20,434 bases of DNA from Clostridiales bacterium (GTDB taxonomy: Bacteria; Bacillota; Clostridia; Lachnospirales; WQUN01), in NCBI GenBank assembly GCA_031269415.1, contig JAISZF010000036.1, forward strand, positions 1 to 20,434, read 5' to 3'. The position numbers were made by a program, and so were the translations under genes. The notes below the pieces were generated by a model that saw only the letters and a list, made by a program, of their open reading frames with translations, had not been told where the DNA came from and made no database searches. Below, one piece after another: positions 15,097 through 20,434 of this stretch; position 1 is the first letter of the stretch; every line of letters begins with the position of its first letter.

Positions 15097-15328
15097 GTAT
15101 ATTTTTAGGTAAATAAACAAATAATATCTAAACAAGCAGGTTTTAAACATCTACGCCATATTCAAGATAAAACTCTTATATTTTACGGCTGTCTGATAAA
15201 TCTGTGAATCCTTAGATTGCCAGGTATGCCTCCAAAATTACTATATCGTACTCCAAAAACTGCTCAGGAATAATTTTTTTTATTTAGAAGAAAATATAAG
15301 TGGGAGAAAAATGAAGGAGGAATTAATC

Positions 15329-15874
15329 TTGAAGGCAACCGGGATAGTCAGAAGGATAGATGATTTGGGAAGAGTAGTTATCCCAAAAGAGATTAGGAGA
15401 ACCCTCCGTATCCGTGAAGGAGATCCTCTGGAGATTTTTACCGACAGAGAGGGAGAAATAATTCTTAAAAAATATTCCCCCATTGGTGAATTGGGGGCTT
15501 TCGCGAAAGAATACGCCGAGAGTTTAGCGCAGTCCGCCGGACATATTACTTGTATTGTGGACAAGGATCAGATCATCGCGGTTTCGGGCGGGGCAAAAAA
15601 AGAATTTTTAGAAAAACACATTTCATCCGCGCTGGAGAAAGCGATTAACCAGCGCAGTACATTGACCTCAAGCCGTAATGAGGCAAATTTTGTCCCTATT
15701 TTGGATGAGGACGATCCCAGTATGTATAACAACGAATTAATAACGCCGATTATTGCTGAGGGAGACGTACTCGGAGCTATCGTGTTTTTATCGACAGATA
15801 AAAAGATGGGAGAGGTTGAGGATAAGCTAGCGCAAACGGCCGCGGGTTTTCTTGGAAAACAAATGGAGCAATAG
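15329..15874 (+). CDS. spoVT: Stage V sporulation protein T, AbrB-family transcription regulator
   Basis: This 181-residue regulator has an N-terminal AbrB-type swapped-hairpin DNA-binding domain (about 1-52) and a C-terminal GAF-like domain (about 60-181) ending AAGFLGKQMEQ. The N-terminus MKATGIVRRIDDLGRVVIPK is practically the Bacillus SpoVT sequence. In Bacillus, SpoVT acts in the forespore, tuning sigma-G genes and spore germination properties. The start is TTG at 15329: AAGGAGG (15314-15320) lies 8 bases upstream and it gives the family N-terminus. An ATG at 15311 would add six residues and place that site inside the gene. I could not identify a convincing sigma-G promoter by eye. Confidence 0.95.
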   Translation: MKATGIVRRIDDLGRVVIPKEIRRTLRIREGDPLEIFTDREGEIILKKYSPIGELGAFAKEYAESLAQSAGHITCIVDKDQIIAVSGGAKKEFLEKHISSALEKAINQRSTLTSSRNEANFVPILDEDDPSMYNNELITPIIAEGDVLGAIVFLSTDKKMGEVEDKLAQTAAGFLGKQMEQ

Positions 15875-15880
15875 AGATCT

Positions 15881-15910
15881 AAGAATGAATCGGATGATTC
15901 ATTCTTTTTT
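15881..15910 (+). terminator. Terminator after spoVT
   Basis: AAGAATGAATC (15881-15891) pairs perfectly with GATTCATTCTT (15896-15906) around a GGAT loop, followed by a run of T residues. It separates spoVT from the mazG run. Confidence 0.92.
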
Positions 15911-15922
15911 CATTCTTTTTTC

Positions 15923-15951
15923 TTGACAAAACAGAGAAAATATATTAAATT
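15923..15951 (+). promoter_or_regulatory. Promoter of the mazG-hup-rqcP run
   Basis: A perfect TTGACA (15923-15928) is followed after 17 bases by TAAATT (15946-15951), or after 16 by TTAAAT. It lies directly after the spoVT terminator. Confidence 0.6.
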
Positions 15952-15978
15952 CAATAATAGCGAGGAGGTTGATCAAAC

Positions 15979-16722
15979 ATTAAACAGACTGATTTTCAAG
16001 GCTTTTGCGCTATAATGGACAAGTTGCTTTCAGACAGCGGCTGCCCTTGGGATAGAATCCAAACGCATGAGTCGCTCCGTCAATATTTGCTGGAAGAGAG
16101 CTATGAGGCGATAGACGCTATAAATAACAACGACATGGCCGCGTTATGTGAGGAACTCGGTGATGTGCTTCTGGAGGTTGTTTTTCATTCAAAGATAGCG
16201 GAGAAACTCAATCAATTTACAATAGACGATGTTGTGGATGGCATCGCAAATAAGATGATTAACCGTCATCGTCATATCTTTGGGGATGTAAAAGCGGATA
16301 GCCCGGAAGAAGTTTTGATCAGTTGGGACAAGATTAAGGACGAGGAGAAGGGATACCGGAACAAAACGGATAAGATGCGCTCCGTACCCAAAGCTTTGCC
16401 CTCACTGACCCGAGCTGAAAAGGTTCTGAAACGTTCCGAACAAGGTGTCGGTTTTACCGATTCTGATGCCGAAAATATCTCGGAGCTGTTGAAGGGAATA
16501 CTTATAAGAGCTTCAGAGAAAAATAAAAATTCAGAAATTAACGAAACTGAGATTATTGAAGAACAAATAGGAAGTCTGTTGATTTATGTCGTGCAAATTT
16601 GTAGATTTTTCAATATAAATCCCGAATTCGCCTTGACAAACGCCTTAGAAACGTATATAACTAGATTTGAGAACAGAGAGAATCCTGTAAATTCAGGGTT
16701 TGCTGCCATTATTAATGAATAA
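15979..16722 (+). CDS. mazG: MazG-family nucleoside triphosphate pyrophosphohydrolase (probable ATT start)
   Basis: MazG cleaves NTPs/dNTPs to NMP and pyrophosphate and so clears aberrant nucleotides. The first domain shows GCPWDRIQTHESL and the metal site EESYE plus EELGD. The second, about residues 150-235, keeps the fold pattern (RAEKVLKRSEQGVGF; EEQIGSLL) but lacks the usual acidic set. The first ATG (16015) would give MDKLLSDSGCPWD and lose the first helix; it also has no ribosome binding site. Reading from ATT at 15979 restores the family N-terminus (I/M-KQTDFQGFCAIMDKLLSD), with GAGGAGG (15962-15968) 10 bases upstream and an in-frame TGA at 15970 blocking anything longer. Bacillus YabN has an extra N-terminal methylase domain that is absent here. 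Confidence 0.88.
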   Translation: MKQTDFQGFCAIMDKLLSDSGCPWDRIQTHESLRQYLLEESYEAIDAINNNDMAALCEELGDVLLEVVFHSKIAEKLNQFTIDDVVDGIANKMINRHRHIFGDVKADSPEEVLISWDKIKDEEKGYRNKTDKMRSVPKALPSLTRAEKVLKRSEQGVGFTDSDAENISELLKGILIRASEKNKNSEINETEIIEEQIGSLLIYVVQICRFFNINPEFALTNALETYITRFENRENPVNSGFAAIINE

Positions 16723-16742
16723 TAACTCGAGGAGGACGTTTC

Positions 16743-17021
16743 ATGAACAAGACAGAATTAATTGCGGCCATAGCGGCAAAATCTGAACTGAGCAAAAAGG
16801 ATTCCGAAAAAGCTCTGCGTGCTTTTGAGGACGCGGTAACTGAAGAATTGGTTGCCGGCGGAAAAGTGCAATTAGTAGGATTCGGAACATTTGACGTAGC
16901 CCAACGGGCAGCCCGTGAAGGCCGCAATCCCAGAACAAAAGAAGTTATGCCCATACCCGCTTCCAAAGCGCCGCGTTTTAAAGTAGGAAAAGCGCTTAAG
17001 GACGCCGTAAACGGTAAATAA
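16743..17021 (+). CDS. hup: HU-family nucleoid DNA-binding protein
   Basis: This 92-residue protein begins MNKTELIAAIAAKSELSKKD and contains VQLVGFGTFDVAQRAAREGRNPRT, followed by a PIPASKAPRFKVGKALKDAV tail. That covers the dimer body, the DNA-gripping arm with its Pro and basic residues, and the C-terminal helix of HU. HU bends and compacts DNA as a dimer. GAGGAGG lies 7 bases before the ATG. It sits 20 bases after mazG and is followed by a hairpin terminator before rqcP. The mazG-hup-S4 order is common in Clostridia, whereas Bacillus has no hup at this spot. Confidence 0.96.
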   Translation: MNKTELIAAIAAKSELSKKDSEKALRAFEDAVTEELVAGGKVQLVGFGTFDVAQRAAREGRNPRTKEVMPIPASKAPRFKVGKALKDAVNGK

Positions 17022-17033
17022 CATAAAACGCGG

Positions 17034-17069
17034 AAAACTGTTTGCGCGAATGTGCGTGAACAGTTTTTT
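17034..17069 (+). terminator. Internal terminator between hup and rqcP
   Basis: AAAACTGTT (17034-17042) pairs with AACAGTTTT (17059-17067), with a loop able to pair further, and T6 at 17064-17069. It sits inside an otherwise co-directional run, so it probably lets hup mRNA exceed that of the downstream genes. Confidence 0.8.
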
Positions 17070-17092
17070 ATTCTCATTCATTGGAGGATTAT

Positions 17093-17341
17093 GTGCGGCT
17101 CGATAAATATTTAAAGGTATCGCGTGTGATCAAACGCAGGACCGTCGCGAATGACGCGTGCGACGCCGGGCGGGTAACTGTCAACGGCAAAGTCGCGAAA
17201 GCCTCATCCGAAGTAAAAGCGGGTGATGTTATAGAGGTTAAGTTTGGGAGCGCTACAACGGCGTTTGAGGTGTTATCGGTGAAGGAAGCCGTAAAGAAAG
17301 AAGAGGCGGGAGAAATGTATCGGCTTATCAGTCATAACTAA
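17093..17341 (+). CDS. rqcP: S4-domain protein RqcP (YabO), ribosome-associated quality control
   Basis: This 82-residue protein is essentially one S4 RNA-binding domain: MRLDKYLKVSRVIKRRTVAN, then DAGRVTVNGKVAKASSEVKAGD, ending KKEEAGEMYRLI. This closely follows Bacillus YabO/RqcP. RqcP binds stalled 50S-peptidyl-tRNA complexes and works with RqcH to add C-terminal alanine tails. I chose GTG at 17093, five bases after GGAGG (17083-17087). A TTG at 17081 would add VRLDK-preceding residues and swallow that site. It follows the internal terminator and may depend on read-through or on an unseen promoter. Confidence 0.93.
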   Translation: MRLDKYLKVSRVIKRRTVANDACDAGRVTVNGKVAKASSEVKAGDVIEVKFGSATTAFEVLSVKEAVKKEEAGEMYRLISHN

Positions 17342-17360
17342 GCCCTCGGTATTATATAAT
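17332..17360 (+). promoter_or_regulatory. Candidate sigma-E promoter of yabP-yabQ
   Basis: TCATAAC (17332-17338) matches 5 of 7 of the sigma-E -35 consensus (KMATATT). TATATAAT (17353-17360) matches 7 of 8 of CATACAMT (allowing C or T at position 5), and the spacer is 14 bases. In Bacillus yabP is a sigma-E, mother-cell gene. The match was made by eye and needs testing. Confidence 0.45.
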
Positions 17361-17373
17361 ATACTATAATACC
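17348..17373 (+). repeat. Perfect dyad over the yabP promoter
   Basis: GGTATTATA (17348-17356) and TATAATACC (17365-17373) are exact reverse complements, 8 bases apart. They cover the candidate -10 and start region and end just before the ribosome binding site. It could be an operator or a leader hairpin. Confidence 0.6.
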
Positions 17374-17392
17374 AAAAGGATGAGTGGGGATT

Positions 17393-17683
17393 ATGGCGGA
17401 TGAAAAGAAAAGTGTTTCCAGGCACGCGATAACAATAGATCGTCGGAATTCAGCGGCGGTAACCGGCGTCTTGGACGTTATTTCATTTGATGAGGAAACT
17501 ATTATAGCGGAAACAGAGATGGGTGTTCTGCTGATCCGCGGCGCTAACCTGCATGTCAACAGGCTTCACTTGGACAGCGGCGAGCTGAGCGTGGACGGTG
17601 AAATTGTAAGCGTCAATTACGAAGATAACGCGGGCGGGTTTGGCAAGGGTAAGGCGTCATTTATCAGCCGGCTGTTTAAGTGA
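17393..17683 (+). CDS. yabP: Sporulation protein YabP
   Basis: This protein of about 96 residues has the YabP core: HAITIDRRNSAAVTGVLDVI, SFDEETIIAETEMGVLLIRG, NLHVNRLHLDSGELSVDG, and a FISRLFK ending like the Bacillus KGFFSKLFK. YabP is a small, probably beta-rich, soluble sporulation protein made in the mother cell; its biochemical role is not established. The start is uncertain between ATG 17393 and GTG 17384. GTG has AAAAGGA immediately upstream, ATG gives the more natural N-terminus, and the difference is three residues. yabQ follows 11 bases after the stop. Confidence 0.9.
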   Translation: MADEKKSVSRHAITIDRRNSAAVTGVLDVISFDEETIIAETEMGVLLIRGANLHVNRLHLDSGELSVDGEIVSVNYEDNAGGFGKGKASFISRLFK

Positions 17684-17694
17684 GCTGAGTCTCT

Positions 17695-18216
17695 ATGATC
17701 TTGTCAATGGCCGATCAGGCCAGGTTATTTCTGTGGACTATGTTATTAGGCGCGGCCGCGGGCGTCGTATACGATTTCTTCCGCATCGCGCGCAAAACAA
17801 TCAAACACCCAGATTTTTTGACCCATATAGAAGACTTGCTGTATTGGCTCTTTGTATCTATCTTTATCTTTTACTTTATACTCCACCGCAATAGCGGTGA
17901 AGTGCGCGTTTTCGCCATAATTGGCGTTTTTTTCGGCATGTGCCTGTACTTTGCCACCTTAAGCGGGCTGATTATAAAGGCGTCGGTATTTATTATAGAT
18001 ATAATTAAGAAGATCATCATTACCGCCGTTAATATAATACTGTTTCCATTCAAGTTATTGATAAAGCTGCTATCATACCCCGGCAGGGCAATAAAAAAAT
18101 GGACGCTTAAGCAATTGGATAACGGAAAGAGCATTGCGCGGAAAACCAATAGGCTTGCCGGTATAAAAATGAGAAACCTCAGAAAAGAAATGTACATTAT
18201 CAGAAGGAAGATTTAA
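17695..18216 (+). CDS. yabQ: Spore cortex biosynthesis membrane protein YabQ
   Basis: This 173-residue membrane protein has helices at about 8-29 (RLFLWTMLLGAAAGVVYDFF), 45-64 (LLYWLFVSIFIFYFILH), 70-95 (VFAIIGVFFGMCLYFATLSG) and a long hydrophobic stretch to about 130. A strongly basic C-terminus follows (RKTNRLAGIKMRNLRKEMYI). The G-x-x-x-G-x-x-YDFFR-x-x-R pattern and HIEDLLYW match YabQ, which in Bacillus is a sigma-E-dependent protein needed for cortex formation and located in the outer forespore membrane. The ribosome binding site is weak (GAGCTGAG), consistent with coupling to yabP. ATG at 17707 is an alternative start. Confidence 0.9.
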   Translation: MILSMADQARLFLWTMLLGAAAGVVYDFFRIARKTIKHPDFLTHIEDLLYWLFVSIFIFYFILHRNSGEVRVFAIIGVFFGMCLYFATLSGLIIKASVFIIDIIKKIIITAVNIILFPFKLLIKLLSYPGRAIKKWTLKQLDNGKSIARKTNRLAGIKMRNLRKEMYIIRRKI

Positions 18217-18219
18217 ACA

Positions 18220-18540
18220 ATGGATAAGATTATAAGGAAAAGACCCCTGCCTCCGGTAATCAACAGGCTGAAACTGTACTGCGTGTTTTGGGGCTTCTTG
18301 ATCGTGGTATTTTCAGCGATTATAGTCATGCAAACCAGCAAACAGGCCAATCTGTCCGAGGAGATAGAAACGCTGAGCCGGCAGTTGGAAACCGTCTCCG
18401 CGGAGCGTCAGTCATTACAGGAAACTATAGATTTCAATAAGAGTGATAAGTACATAGAAAAATACGCGCATGATGAATTCGGATTGGTTCATTCCAATGA
18501 GATCATAATCTATAATGACAGCTATAACACGCAAAAATAA
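18220..18540 (+). CDS. divIC: Septum formation initiator, DivIC/FtsB family
   Basis: This 106-residue bitopic protein has a basic cytoplasmic N-terminus, one membrane helix (about 22-41, YCVFWGFLIVVFSAIIVMQT) and an extracellular leucine-type coiled coil (about 45-73, LSEEIETLSRQLETVSAERQ). The conserved tail is DKYIEKYAHDEFGLVHSNEI (typical YIEKxAREELG). DivIC pairs with FtsL and DivIB to activate septal wall synthesis. AGAAGGAAG lies 9 bases before the ATG, inside the yabQ end. It closes the cluster, as in Bacillus. Confidence 0.93.
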   Translation: MDKIIRKRPLPPVINRLKLYCVFWGFLIVVFSAIIVMQTSKQANLSEEIETLSRQLETVSAERQSLQETIDFNKSDKYIEKYAHDEFGLVHSNEIIIYNDSYNTQK

Positions 18541-18543
18541 ATC

Positions 18544-18566
18544 AAAAGGGCGGAGAACCGCCCTTT
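18544..18566 (+). terminator. Shared terminator between divIC and the convergent flippase gene
   Basis: AAAGGGCGG (18545-18553) and CCGCCCTTT (18558-18566) pair perfectly around AGAA. The better T-run is on the minus strand (TTTTGATTTATTTTT), so it should work best for the flippase gene and moderately for divIC. Confidence 0.88.
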
Positions 18567-18572
18567 CTGTGT

Positions 18573-20174
18573 TTAAAGCCCTAAACTGTCCATCATTCTT
18601 ATCAATTTGCGGCCTATCGGAACCGCGCGCAGATCAGAACGCTCAATGCCCTTTACAAACAGCATACATATAAAGTATACGGCGGCGCCGAATGTTATTG
18701 ACAGGATTACGCTCGCGGCGTTGCTTCCACTTAAAAAATATACCGCCTCATACGTGCCGTATGTAGCCACTCCCATACCCACCGCGCATATTATCGGTTT
18801 TATCAGTGTACTCATGAAATTAATACGGGCGTGTGTAACATGCCATAATAAAAAGATGTCTATCGCGGACGCAACCATATAACAGGCGATCGTGCTGAAT
18901 ACCGCGCCTAATACATTTATCGCGGGGTTTGAAATAAGAACCATGTTCAAGATAATCTTAATGACGGCTCCCGTAATCGCGCCTATTATCGGCAGCTTCA
19001 CGCGCCCCACGCCTTGAAGCATACCGGTGGTTATCTGAGCCAAGGCCAGAAATATAACTCCGATGCCACCCCACCGCAGCAAAGCTCCCCCGTCGGGATG
19101 AGATGGGAACAGGAGTTTCAAAATCGGGTCGCCTAATACGCTCAGCCCGATCGCGGCGGGTATAGTAAAGAGCATAGCCATTCGCAAACCCATATTTATC
19201 TTCGCGCTTACCGCTGATGTATCATTCAAGGCGTTGGATGAAGCGACGCTAGGTATGGAAGCGGTCGCCATCGCCGAGGATATAACAACGGGCAGTGTGG
19301 TAAGCGTAATATACTTCCCGCTGTACTGCCCATACAACTGAGCTATTTGAGCCGCGTCGAAAGCGTTTGACGCCTTCAGGCAGTTGCTGACCATGGCGGT
19401 GTCTATCATACCGGATATACTGAATACCGCCGATCCTAATATAATAGGCCAGGCGGTTTTCAGTACGGCGGCAGCTATTTCGGAATAGCTTTCCTTTTGC
19501 GGCAGATGATCCGTTTTAAGTCGTCTGTGGATGAATTTTGAGTTGAGTTTATAGATAAAAACCATTACGAGAAGCCCGGCGATCGCGCCGATACCCGTGC
19601 CGACGGTTCCCCCGGCCGCCCCGAACTCCGGACCGTAGCCATGCATCAGATATGCCAGCAGAACGGAAAAACCGGCGTTGAAAATCTGCTCGGCAATCTG
19701 AGAAACAGCGGTCGGTTTTGTGGTGCCCATCCCCTGAAAATATCCGCGAAATACAGCCATAATACCGACAATCAGAAGTGTCGGAGAGAGCGCTAGCATG
19801 GAATAATAACTCAGAGGCTGGCTCAGTAAGGCTGAGATGTACCTTGCGCCAAACAGAAGGATTAACGAGAATGCTATACCCATGATCGCCGCTAAAAATA
19901 TAGCCACCTGAAATACAGCGTGAGCGTCGTTATATCGTTTTAGGATTACGCGCTCCGATACAAGTTTAGAAATCGCGGCAGGCAGCCCCGCGGATGAAAA
20001 TATTAAAAAAAACGTATAGATCTGAAATCCGGCCGCGTAATAAGCATTACCGTCGTCGCCTATAAAATGTGTCATGGGCATTCTGTAAAGGAAGCCTAAA
20101 AATCGCGAGATGAACATAGCGGTGACTAAAACCGCGGCTTGATCTATAAAAGTGGAGCGTCTTGTGTTTTCCAT
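18573..20174 (-). CDS. MOP-superfamily flippase, SpoVB/YtgP (MurJ-like) type
   Basis: This 533-residue polytopic protein has about 14 membrane helices and no soluble domain. The N-terminal FISRFLGFLYRMPMTHFIGD, GNAYYAAGFQIYTFFLIFSS and AGLPAAISKLVSE, and the central FRGYFQGMGTTKPTAVSQIA, are signatures of the SpoVB/YtgP/YabM group. Known members flip lipid-linked wall precursors: YtgP is a Bacillus MurJ, and SpoVB is needed for spore cortex. The sequence does not decide between vegetative lipid II and cortex roles. In Bacillus the homologue yabM sits inside the spoVT-divIC run, while here it lies just beyond it in the opposite direction. AAAGGA lies 6 bases before the ATG. It follows typA by 12 bases and is surely co-transcribed. 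Confidence 0.92.
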   Translation of the reverse strand: MENTRRSTFIDQAAVLVTAMFISRFLGFLYRMPMTHFIGDDGNAYYAAGFQIYTFFLIFSSAGLPAAISKLVSERVILKRYNDAHAVFQVAIFLAAIMGIAFSLILLFGARYISALLSQPLSYYSMLALSPTLLIVGIMAVFRGYFQGMGTTKPTAVSQIAEQIFNAGFSVLLAYLMHGYGPEFGAAGGTVGTGIGAIAGLLVMVFIYKLNSKFIHRRLKTDHLPQKESYSEIAAAVLKTAWPIILGSAVFSISGMIDTAMVSNCLKASNAFDAAQIAQLYGQYSGKYITLTTLPVVISSAMATASIPSVASSNALNDTSAVSAKINMGLRMAMLFTIPAAIGLSVLGDPILKLLFPSHPDGGALLRWGGIGVIFLALAQITTGMLQGVGRVKLPIIGAITGAVIKIILNMVLISNPAINVLGAVFSTIACYMVASAIDIFLLWHVTHARINFMSTLIKPIICAVGMGVATYGTYEAVYFLSGSNAASVILSITFGAAVYFICMLFVKGIERSDLRAVPIGRKLIRMMDSLGL

Positions 20175-20186
20175 ATAAATCCTTTG

Positions 20187-20434
20187 CTAATGCTTATTGG
20201 CGCGCATCCGTTTTGTGGAATCCAGGATTTTTTTTCGGATACGCAAATGCGCGGGCGTAACTTCCAGCAACTCGTCGTCATTAATGAATTCCAGCGACTG
20301 TTCAAGGCTGAACGTGATCGGGGTTATCAGCCGCAGCGCGTCGTCCGAACCGGAGGCGCGCATATTGGTCAACTGCTTGCGCTTGCAGACATTTACCTCA
20401 ATGTCGCCGCCGCGGGAGTTGCGGCCCACGACCA
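20187..20434 (-). CDS. typA: Ribosome-associated GTPase TypA/BipA, C-terminal end (cut by window edge)
   Basis: The frame is open to the right edge and supplies the last 82 residues, starting at VVGRNSRGGDIEVNV and continuing CKRKQLTNMRASGSDDALRL, LITPITFSLEQSLEFINDDE and LLEVTPAHLRIRKKILD. This is the characteristic C-terminal domain of TypA (N-x-CKxKxLTNxRxSGSD...LEFIxDDELxEVTP). TypA is a translational GTPase involved in ribosome assembly and stress adaptation. The GTPase domain lies outside. An internal GTG near the edge is not the true start. Confidence 0.96.
   Translation of the reverse strand, partial: VVGRNSRGGDIEVNVCKRKQLTNMRASGSDDALRLITPITFSLEQSLEFINDDELLEVTPAHLRIRKKILDSTKRMRANKH

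Noticed and set aside
15224..15275. Thirteen-codon frame (MPPKLLYRTPKTAQE-like) in the gap before spoVT
   Set aside because: It is very short, has no ribosome binding site at proper distance, and is expected by chance.
1..20434. CRISPR array, insertion sequence, tRNA/rRNA genes or prophage
   Set aside because: No regularly spaced repeats, transposase-like frames, terminal repeats, tRNA-like folds or phage genes were recognised on either strand.

Overview
The window looks like a chromosomal segment of an endospore-forming Firmicute, most likely a clostridial lineage. The evidence is the sporulation and translation cluster spoVT - mazG - hup - rqcP - yabP - yabQ - divIC, a Soj/Spo0J (ParA/ParB) pair, a SpoVB/YtgP-type flippase, Shine-Dalgarno sequences of the GGAGG type, several TTG/GTG starts, and sigma-A-like promoters. 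I cannot name a genus. No rRNA, tRNA, CRISPR array, insertion sequence or prophage is visible. It reads as an ordinary, probably origin-proximal core region with a few odd spots.

Layout. (1) 1-766: the N-terminus of a methyl-accepting chemotaxis-type receptor on the minus strand, cut by the window edge. Next comes a well-formed promoter driving a broken PIN-domain toxin remnant joined to the tail of an unrecognised small protein, closed by a terminator. (2) 805-4663: a HAD phosphatase (beta-phosphoglucomutase-like) overlapping a long, eukaryote-type isoleucyl-tRNA synthetase. (3) 4763-7326: a LytR-CpsA-Psr cell-wall ligase with an unusual leader, overlapping by 4 bp a TraX-family membrane protein, then a strong terminator. 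(4) 7355-9145: parA-parB with its own promoter, a dyad just before the parA ribosome binding site, and a terminator. (5) Minus strand 12845 to 9147: a small two-helix membrane protein resembling SpoIIIAC, a diacylglycerol/lipid kinase, argS, and a zinc-finger (B-box-like) membrane protein. (6) 12915-14965: a zinc-dependent sorbitol/iditol-type dehydrogenase and a degenerate alpha/beta hydrolase. (7) 14962-15328: a gene-free stretch rich in inverted repeats, ahead of spoVT. (8) 15329-18566: spoVT, then the mazG-hup-rqcP-yabP-yabQ-divIC run. (9) Minus strand 20434 to 18573: the typA 3' end followed by a MOP-superfamily flippase, convergent on divIC with a shared terminator.

How the genes fit together. 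parAB segregates origins and links to sporulation. SpoVT is a forespore regulator. YabP and YabQ act in the mother cell (coat/cortex), DivIC in septation, and the flippase and LCP protein in wall assembly. RqcP, HU, MazG, IleS, ArgS and TypA are translation and genome housekeeping. A candidate sigma-E promoter before yabP fits the mother-cell role known for that gene in Bacillus.

I found no convincing new multi-gene system. The most worthwhile oddities are the probable ATT start of mazG, the start-stop plus hairpin leader of the LCP gene, the nested hairpins upstream of spoVT, the dyad overlapping the yabP promoter, the orphan SpoIIIAC-like protein, and the fused toxin/partner remnant.
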